From: Sipunculus nudus
Taxonomy: Eukaryota; Annelida; Sipuncula; Golfingiida; Sipunculidae
Direction of reading: 5' to 3'
Assembly (NCBI GenBank): GCA_026874595.1
Contig: CM049313.1
Coordinates: forward strand, 77,884,659-77,948,658
Length of the DNA stretch: 64,000 nt
The notes under the pieces were generated by a model that saw nothing but the letters and a program-made list of their open reading frames with translations, made no database searches and was not told the DNA's origin. The translations under genes were made by a program, and so were the position numbers. Shown one piece after another: positions 56,105 to 64,000 of this stretch (positions within the stretch are counted from its first letter, which is position 1; every line of letters begins with the position of its first letter).

Positions 56105-59100
56105 AAAATCATCCAATATTCATTGGGGTACTATGGAGTTCTGTAGCATGAAGGATATGGGTAACAGACACCTATTTTCAAGGTTTACAAGATGACTTTT
56201 CAGGGGTCTCCCAGCATGTCAAAAAATAAAATTCTAGGTCGAGTTATTATGATTTGTGCCCTGTTAACAAATCCAAATGTTTATTCTGGGGGGTATTTCA
56301 AAGCCGCATAGGATGAAGGATATGGGTAACAGAGATGTAATTTCAAGTGCACAAGGAGACTTTTCAGGGGCCTCCCAGCATATCAAGAAAGGAGATTCTA
56401 GGTCAAGTCATTATAATTTGTGCTCTGTTAACAGATGACCAAATCTTTATTCTGGGGAGTACTTCGGAGCCCCAGAGCATGAAGGATATGGGTAACAGGG
56501 ACCTTATTTCGGGTTTCCATGTAGACCTTTTATGGGCTTCCCTGGAGGTGAGGACAGAAGATTCTAGGTCCAGTCATTATGATTTGTGCCCTGTTAATAT
56601 ATGACCAAATCTTTATTCAGGGGGGTACTTCACAGCCCCATAGCTCACAGAGTATGGGTAACAGGGACCTTATTTCGGGTTTCCATGTAGACCTTTCATG
56701 GGCTTCCCTGGAGGTGAGGACAGAAGATTCTAGGTCCAGTCATTATGATTTGTGCCCTGTTTACAGATGACCAAATGTTTAAAGATCACAAAAGTAGAGA
56801 AAAAAAATCGTAAAAAATAAAAAAAATATAGATGGCGCCACCAATCTCCAGAAATTGATGAAACACTCCATGATCAATATCCATGCAAAGAATCATGGTG
56901 ATTAATGCATTAGTTGTTCAGATACTTGAGCTTTTGTATTAAATTTTGCATTATTCTGGGGGGGTACTTCAGAACCCCATAGCTCGAAGAATATAGGTCA
57001 CAGTGACCTAATTTCAGGTTTACAAGGAGAATTTCCATAGACCTCCCAGGATTTTAAGTAAGAAGATTCCCGGTCTAGCGGTTACGATTTGTGGCCTGTT
57101 AACAGACAGACGCCTGGATGGCCAGACGGACGACGGACAAAAGGTGATCCCTACAGCTCAGATGACTTTCAGTCAGCTGAGCTAAAAATTGAAAAAATAC
57201 AGGTGGCGCCACCAGAATGCAGAAACTGATGAAACATTTCATGATCAATATCCATGCAAAAATCATGGTGATTAATATAATAATTGTTCAGATACTTGAG
57301 CTTTTGTATCAAATTTTCCATTATTCTGGGGGGTACTTCGGAGCCCCATAGCTCAGAGGTTATGGGTAACAGAGACCTAATTTCAAGTTTTTAAGGAAAC
57401 TTTTCATGGGCCTCTCAGCATGTCAAGAGTGAAGATTCTAGGTCCAGTTGTTACGATTTGTGCCATGTTAACAGATGACCGCATCTTATGAGGTCTCAAA
57501 AAAAAATTCGTAAAAATAAAAAAATACAGGTGGCGCCACCATACTGCAGAAACTGATGACACCTTCCATGATCAATATCCATGCAAAGAATCATGGTGAT
57601 CACTGCAATAGTTGTTTAGATACTTGAGCTTTTGTATCAAATTGTCCATTATTCTGAGGGATACTTCAGATGACTTACAGTCAGCTGAGCTAAAAACACT
57701 TAATGGTCAATATCCATGCAAAGAATCATGATGATCTCCGTATTAGTTGTTCAGATACTTCAGCTTTTGTATCAAATTGTCCATTATTCTGAGGGATACT
57801 TCAGAGTCCTGAAGAGAGTTGAAGGATATGGGTAACAGAGACCTAATTTCAAGTTTCCACAGGCACTCTTCATGGGCCTCCTTGCATGACAAAAATGAAG
57901 TTTCTAGGTCCAGTTGTTGCAATTTGTACCCTCTTGATAGATAACATAGGTGGCGCCACCAGTCTGCAGGAACTGATGGAACATCTCATAATCAATATGT
58001 ATGCCAAAAATCATGACCATCAGTGATGTAGTTATTGAGATATTGAAGTTTTTGTATGAAATTTTTGACTATTCTGGGGGGGGGGGGTACTTTGGGGCCC
58101 CATAGCTCGAAGGATATGGGTAACAGAGACCAATTTCTGGTTTCCATGGAGACTTTTCATAGGTCTTCTAGTGTGTTGAGAAGGAAGATTCTAGGTCCAG
58201 TCGTTACTATTTGTGCCATGCTAACAGATGACAGCATCCTAAAAGGTCTCAAAAATAGAGGAAAAAATCGTAAAAAATCGAACGATACAGGTGGCGCCAT
58301 CAGTCTGCAGGAAACAGATGACACATCTCATGATCAATAGTTATGCCACAAATCATGACCATCATTCAGGTAGTTAATGAGATATTGAAGTTTTTGTATG
58401 AAATTTTTTACTTTTCTTGGGGGTACTTAAGGGCTCCATAGCTCAAAGAATATGGGTAACAGAGACCTAATTTTGGTTTCCATGGAGACTTTTAATAGGT
58501 CTCTCAGTGTGTCGAGAATGAAGATTCTAGGTCCAGTCGTTATGATTTGTGCCACGTTAACAGATGACAGCATCCTTAAAGGTCTCAAAAATAGAGGAAA
58601 AAGTCGTAAAAAATCAAACAATACAGGTGGCGCCACCAGTCTGCAGGAACTGATGGAACATTTCATAATCAATATGTATGCCAAAAATCATGACCATCAG
58701 TGATGTAGTTATTGAGATATTGAAGTTTTTGTTTGAAATTTTTGACTACTCGGGGGGGGGGGGGTACTTTGGGGCCCCATAGCTCGAAGGATATGGTTAA
58801 CAGAGACATAATTTCTGGTTTCCAAGGATATTTTTCATGGACCTCTCAGTGTGTCAAGAATGAAGATTCTGGGTCCAGTCGTTACGATTTGTGCCATGCT
58901 AACAGATGACAGCATCCTTAAAGGTCTCAAAAATAGAGGAAAAAATCGTAAAAATCGAACAATAAAGGTGGCACCACCAGTCTGCAGGAAGTGATGACAC
59001 ATCTCATGATCAATAGTTATGTCACAAATCATGACCACCAGTCAAGTAGTTAATGAGATATTGAAGTTCTGTATGAAATTTTTTACTTTTCTTGGGGGTA

Positions 59101-60007
59101 CTTTGGGGCTCCATAGCTTGAAGAATATGGGTAACAGAGACCTAATTTCTGGTTTCCATGGAGACTTTTCATAGGTCTCTCAGTGTGTCAAGAATGAAGA
59201 TTCTAGGTCCAGTCTTTACGATTTGTGCCTTGTTAACAGATGTTCACACTTTTAAAGGTCTCAAAAATAGAGAAAAAAATTCGTAAAAAATTGAACGATA
59301 CAGGTGGCGCCACCAGTCTGCAGGAAGTGATGGAACATCTCATGATCAATATGTATGACAAAAATCATGACCATCAGTCAAGTATTTAATGAGATATTGA
59401 AGTTTTTGTTTGAAATTTTTTACTTTTCTGGGGGGTAGATTGGGGCCCCTTAGCTGGAAGGATATGGGTAACAGAGACCTAATTTCTGGTTTCCATGGAG
59501 ACTTTTCATAGGTCTCTCAGTGTGTTAAGAATGAAGATTCTAAGTCCAGTCATTACGATTTGTGCCTTGTTAACAGATGTTCACACTTTTAAAGGTCTCA
59601 AAAATAGAGAAAAAATTCGTAAAAAATAAAAAAATACAGGTGGCGCCACCAGTCTTCAGGAACTGAAGGAACCACTCATGATCAATATGTATGCCAAAAA
59701 TCATGACCATCAGTCAAGTAGTTTATGAGATATTGAAGTTTTTGTATGAAATTTTGGACTTTTCTGGGGGGTACTTTGGGGCCCCATAGCTCGAAGGATA
59801 TGGGTAACAGAGACCTAATTTCTGGTTTCCAAGGAGATTTTTCATGGACCTCCCAGGATGTCAAGTAAGAAGATTCCAGTTCTAGCGGTTATGATTTGTG
59901 CCTGGTTAACGGACAGACAGACGTACAGACAGACAGACAGACAGACGGACGACGGACAAAGAGTGATCGCTATAGCTCAGATGACTTTCAGTCAGCTGAG
60001 CTAAAAA
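56105..60007 (+). repeat. ~336-bp tandem repeat array (about 11 units)
   Basis: The GGTGGCGCCACCAGTCTGCAG anchor recurs at 58290, 58626, 58967, 59303 and 59639, spaced 336, 341, 336 and 336 bp; more diverged units extend left. At 56283-56790 a shorter ~166-bp form lacking the GGTGGCGCC half is repeated (anchors 56283, 56448, 56615). The GACAGACGG-rich block plus CTATAGCTCAG...CTGAGCTAAAAA tail occurs near 57105-57188 and ends the array at 59915-60007. It is the same family as the repeats in P450 intron 1. No coding capacity. Confidence 0.92.
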
Positions 60008-60065
60008 TCCTTGCTTCCGACTTCGGACTTCCGAGTTTTACACATAGCCGTTTGGAAATCCCCTA

Positions 60066-60420
60066 CCGGAAGTTATGATTCTCCCGCTGACAGACGTGGA
60101 GACGAGTTTTTCGAGTAAAACCAGCCTCGGTATTAAAAACTGCTGCACGAATACACGTAAGTAAACCGTGGATGTAATAATTATTATTTTCCCCAACATA
60201 ATAATGTTACTTTTTGTCTTAACTCAGGAAAATGGCAGTTCGAGAAGTAGATGAAAATGAAAAAGTAGTGTCAGAAATGGCGTGCACATCTGCACATACT
60301 AGAATTGATGCGAACCCAATAGTCTGTACTGTCACCCCATCGTCCCCAGTTCATCTAAAATCGACGTTTGGGGTGACAAGCTGTCGCTTTCAGAACAAAT
60401 GTCCTATTTTTACTGAATAG
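60066..60420 (+). CDS. Candidate gene start: ETS-like motif, short intron, 62-codon frame
   Basis: Non-repetitive island between the direct array and its inverted copy. CCGGAAGT (ETS/GABP-like) at 60066-60073 is followed by a possible 5'UTR exon ending AATACAC|GTAAGT (donor at 60157-60158), a 71-bp intron with a pyrimidine tract and AG at 60226-60227, and ATG at 60232. The frame reads MAVREVDENEKVVSEMAC and stops at 60420. No domain is recognised. It may be a first coding exon with an unrecognised donor, a small protein, or chance. Confidence 0.3.
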
Positions 60421-60599
60421 AGTGTAGCCCGGCCGTCATCTTGTGAATGAACACGATGATGCTTCTCTAAATATTATATAAACGTCTCCACCTTGGTCTC
60501 CGACACTCTCCCAGTTCTACAGGTCAGTAATGCTAAACATTTTATACCCTCACAGGCATTGTTTATCCTATGATTAACATATCTAGACTAAAGAGGAAG

Positions 60600-61125
60600 A
60601 GGTTCAGGCTTACTATTTTTCTCAATTTTAGCTCAGCCGACTGAAAGTCATCTAAGCTATAGCGAGCACTCTTTGTCCGTCTTTCGTCTGCCCGTCCAAT
60701 AGCAAGGCACAAATCGTAACCGCTGGACCTGGAATCTTCTAACTTGACATCGATGGAGGTCCATGAGAATTCCCATTGGAAGCCTGAAATGAGGTCTTTG
60801 TTACCCATATTCTCCAAACTATGGGGCTATTAAATTACCCCAAGAATTATTTAAACAAATATACAAAAGCTCCAGTATTTAAATAACTAATACATTGATC
60901 GCCATAATTTGTGCACGCATATTGATCATACAGTGTTTCATCAGTTCCTGCTGACTGGTGGCGCCAGCTGTACTTTTCCATTTATATGCATGTTTTCTGT
61001 ATAACCCTCATAAATACTATAATATTTGATTCAAAAGCTCCATTATCTGAATCATAAATGCATTGATCACCATGATTCTTTGAATGCCTATTGATCATGG
61101 TGTTTCATCAGGTGCTGTCAGAACC
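60600..61125 (-). repeat. Inverted copy of the ~336-bp repeat
   Basis: Minus-strand copy starting with the TTTTTAGCTCAG...CTGAAAGTCATCTAAGCTATAGC tail (60625-60665), then the ACGACGG-like block, GTTACGATTTGTGCC (complement near 60710), GATATGGGTAACA-like and GGTGGCGCC (60957-60965). A second partial unit runs to about 61125. Confidence 0.85.
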
Positions 61126-61148
61126 TGGTCATATTTGCTGTTTAGCAA

Positions 61149-61613
61149 CATATAAATCCCATAATAATCATTATTGTGGCAAATCAATGTATTCTTTGTG
61201 AAAACTGTGATATTTTCTTGGAAGAGACAGTAGAAATTGCAACCCGGTGAAATCTCGGTGAACTGGACCATAATTTGTGGTGTATCATTAGGCCATACAT
61301 ACATCCGAGGCTATAATCCAAGGTATTCAGCCGAGATATTCCGAATTAATTAAATGGGTTTATTATACATTGCCATCATATATATGTCCCATACAATAAA
61401 CATTATTATGGCAAATCCATGTATTCTTTGTGGAAACTGTGATCTTTTCTAAGACGAGACAGTAGAAATGACCACCCGGTGAACTGTATCATAATTGGTG
61501 GAGTATAATTGGGCCATACATACATCCGAGGCTATAAGCCAACGTAGGCCTATTCAGCCGAGGTATTCCGAATGAATTAAAATGCGTTTATTATACATTG
61601 CCATCATGTACAT
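61149..61613 (+). repeat. 232-bp tandem duplication (2 copies)
   Basis: ATGTATTCTTTGTG occurs at 61187 and 61419; GGCCATACATACATCCGAGG and ATTCAGCCGAG follow in both copies. Copies are about 85-90% alike by eye, with small indels. Confidence 0.85.
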
Positions 61614-63669
61614 TGCACAGTTAAATTAGATTCCAAGTATTCAGATTATTATTAATTATAACATATTAGGAACGAGAGGACGGGGACCAGTCTATTACAC
61701 AGTTTGCTAAAACATTAGGCCAAGCTGTGCCTATACTTGAAGTATTCGTGTCAGTATAAAATTAACCCAAAAAAAAACGCACAGAGGCACGGCTTGGTTT
61801 ACCGAGACATTGCTAAGCGAAAAGTACGGGGCGGATACAAGCTGGCGACCTCCTGCATGAGCACATTGTTGGTAAGTTGATCTGCATGTCTGTATTATAT
61901 GTAAACAACTTTTATGGGTTGGTGGTCAATTGTGTGTCGATTGGGGCTATTTCCGATTGTAAGACCTTAAACTTCGCATCATTGTTATCACAATCACCAT
62001 CACCACCGACTCCATAACAATTCCTTCTACTTCTCCTTGCAATAATTTGCATGCCTCTGATCCAGCAACCTTGTCTACGCCGTACTTTATTGATGCCGAC
62101 AGAGCAGCTCGGGCCTTACGGTACCGATACAGTCATATTAACTGTACGAAGGCCAGCTCGCACCTCTTAACTGTTTTAGCTGGTAACCGATCCATAAGGT
62201 AATGCTGTGATTAAGTCGACCTTGTACACCCGAGTCAGTACGGAAGATTCTTAATTTGTTCATCTATGGAGGCAAGTGTACTTTTACTGACCTCTATATA
62301 GAAAATGAATAGAACAGGTTGATATGACATTGTAAAGTTTGTATTCGAAGACCAACAGGTTGGCCTATATACGTGCAGGGGCCGGTCCTTTACTTTTCGA
62401 TGCACTAGGCAAGGCGAACTACTTGCAAATCTGACGGACGAAGAAAATTTCACCCTTTTATTTTTAAGAAAAGATGTTTTGAAACTATTTATACTATTGG
62501 TTAAAATGCAAGAATAAGTTGTAATCATTATTTTATTTTATTCACAAATAAAAATGGAATTCTTTTGCCACACATAAATTATTTTGAACTATAGAGCATA
62601 CCTTCATAATTGAAATAACAACATTTAAACATGATACTTCCCCTTGAAGCTTATATGTACCAATTAACGGATATGTGGCGTAATGAACGCAAAATGCTGC
62701 TTGCATGCAGTCGGGAAAAAAGTAAAAAATCTCGTTCAAACTTCAGTTTTAAGGAAATTAAAATATAACTTTTGGTATCGTATTCTTTGCGAATTGTGTC
62801 ACCAATTGATCAAGTGCTGATACCAATTGATAAAATGCCCACTCCAACTAATTTCTTTTCAACTATTGTTCAGGGTATGTAAACAATGTTTATAATGTAA
62901 ATAGTGCTTTGATAAAAGTGTCAATAAACAGAACTCTCTGACACGATTCTGTATATATGCCACACCTTCGTAATGCCAAACGAATTCCTAGACAGAAAAA
63001 TATTATCTGCATGCAAGTATTAGGCCTAATTAGGCGAGGAGGCTTAAATTTCATGTCCATTAACATATTCACAAAAATATGCCACTATTATTGTTTTATA
63101 CAAACTACAAATATGTTTAAATGCTTAACAATTTATAACCCTAGGACTTTTAATTTTCCGTAAGCAGATGGATTGATTTTTTACTTTATCTCTATTAACA
63201 AATCTTAGGTATTACATATACAGTTCGACACAACGAGGTTTCACTGTAATAACATTCATATTAGCATATTCAATCAACTGGCTGTTTAAATTTGTAACAT
63301 TTTATCTCGTATTTAAGACCTGGTACAGGTCCAAATAGTTACTTGTTCACTTATTGTGACCAACAAATTCGGCCCTTAATTTTTTAATATCTCCAGAACC
63401 ATTTCCACATACCATCAACACATTTCAGCTGCATGTATATTATTTTTATTTTGAGGATAATTTTAAGTTATCATTTGGACCCTCAAGGATTCAGGCAAGT
63501 CCCCTGGTTCAAATAATGGTATGGCCTTGAATAAACGTTATCCATTACGCTTACATTCAGTCAATTAAATGTGATTACACCCTAATCGAAACACGGTATT
63601 GTTCGTTTTAACAATTTCATGTGTGTTATGGATTGTACAAGCATTTTATGATGACTAATAACAGTCACT
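61614..63669. other. Intergenic, nothing recognised
   Basis: Several open frames of 60-97 codons lack domains, splice context or resemblance to families. No repeats noted. Confidence 0.3.
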
Positions 63670-63846
63670 TTACATGGCTCGGATAGTGGCGCTGAGTGGT
63701 TTGTAAGTGTGGAGGACAATGGTGGACCCTGACGAAACCACCGACCTTGGACGGGTCATTACAAAACACCTCTCATAGTCACGTGGGGATCAAACCCGGA
63801 TGTCAGCGGATATAGCATAGCGTTTTACCACTCAACTGTCCAGGCC
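63670..63846 (-). repeat. tRNA-derived SINE
   Basis: On the minus strand the head GGGCCTGGACAGTTGAGTGG contains an RNA polymerase III A box (TTGAGTGGTAA at 63825-63835), and GGGTTTGATCC (63787-63797) is the B box. A conserved-looking body follows (CACGTGACTATGAGAGGTG, GACCCGTCCAAGGTCGG) down to about 63670. No full cloverleaf or functional tRNA is implied. Confidence 0.72.
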
Positions 63847-64000
63847 CTTCTACGTGTTGTATCCAAACAGCTGTAGCTCAGCTGAGCGTGGCAATTTATG
63901 TTTGTGCTTAGAACTTTTTAGAACGTCTGACCCGGTTTTCCGCCGTCTGGCGTCCTTGAAACTTGCTCAACAAACTACACACTATGCAAGTTGATCTATG

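Noticed and set aside
62235-62528. 97-codon minus-strand frame
   Set aside because: No domain, no splice or promoter context, composition as expected by chance in AT-rich DNA.
63780-63846. Functional tRNA gene
   Set aside because: A and B boxes are present but the arms do not give a clean cloverleaf and a SINE body follows.

Overview
This is a piece of a repeat-rich, AT-rich animal nuclear genome. The split, spliced cytochrome P450 gene, tRNA-derived SINEs, several LINE families, piggyBac-, PIF/Harbinger- and hAT-type DNA transposons, and a complete Ty3/Gypsy LTR element together indicate a metazoan. The repeat style suggests a marine invertebrate, most likely a mollusc, but that last step is inference. 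There are no operons or other bacterial features. Most of the window is intergenic or intronic repeat sequence, and real host coding sequence is scarce.

Layout. 0.9-4.9 kb: the 5' four coding exons of a microsomal P450 on the minus strand. Intron 1 is filled with ~336-bp repeats. The heme-binding end is not in the window and probably lies beyond the left edge. 5.4-8.0 kb: a dead LINE reverse transcriptase split by a 1.39-kb piggyBac-like element with TTAA target duplication. 9.4-12.5 kb: LTR-like fragments and TATTCG hexamer clusters. 15.6-17.1 kb: diverged ~355-bp tandem repeats with a perfect palindrome. 20.2-21.0 kb and 23.6-25.1 kb: two more LINE relics. 25.2-27.05 kb: a PIF/Harbinger-like element with TTA duplication. 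28.0-28.6 kb: a hAT-like MITE. 30.2-31.05 kb: a GC-rich cluster of interleaved inverted repeats. 32.4-33.3 kb: degenerate coding-like repeats. 33.7-37.0 kb: a satellite that runs from badly decayed units on the left to near-identical 93-bp units on the right. 37-42 kb: simple repeats and minisatellites.

42.1-52.9 kb holds the most complete genetic system: a 10.77-kb Ty3/Gypsy retrotransposon on the minus strand. It has ~1015-bp LTRs that look about 99% identical, a perfect tRNA-Lys(1,2)-type primer-binding site, a polypurine tract, gag (RRM-like N-terminus, capsid, zinc knuckle) and pol (protease, RT, RNase H, integrase). Gag and pol are joined by what looks like a textbook -1 ribosomal frameshift signal: a U UUA AAC slippery heptamer immediately before the gag amber stop, a 6-nt spacer, and an H-type pseudoknot with an 11-bp stem 1 and a 6-bp stem 2. 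Two lesions, a frame change inside gag and one in-frame stop between RT and RNase H, probably make this copy non-autonomous.

56.1-60.0 kb is a second, larger array of the same ~336-bp repeat found in the P450 intron. An inverted copy follows at 60.6-61.1 kb. Between them is a short non-repetitive stretch with promoter-like motifs, a short intron and a small ORF (candidate gene start). The right end holds a 232-bp tandem duplication and a tRNA-derived SINE.
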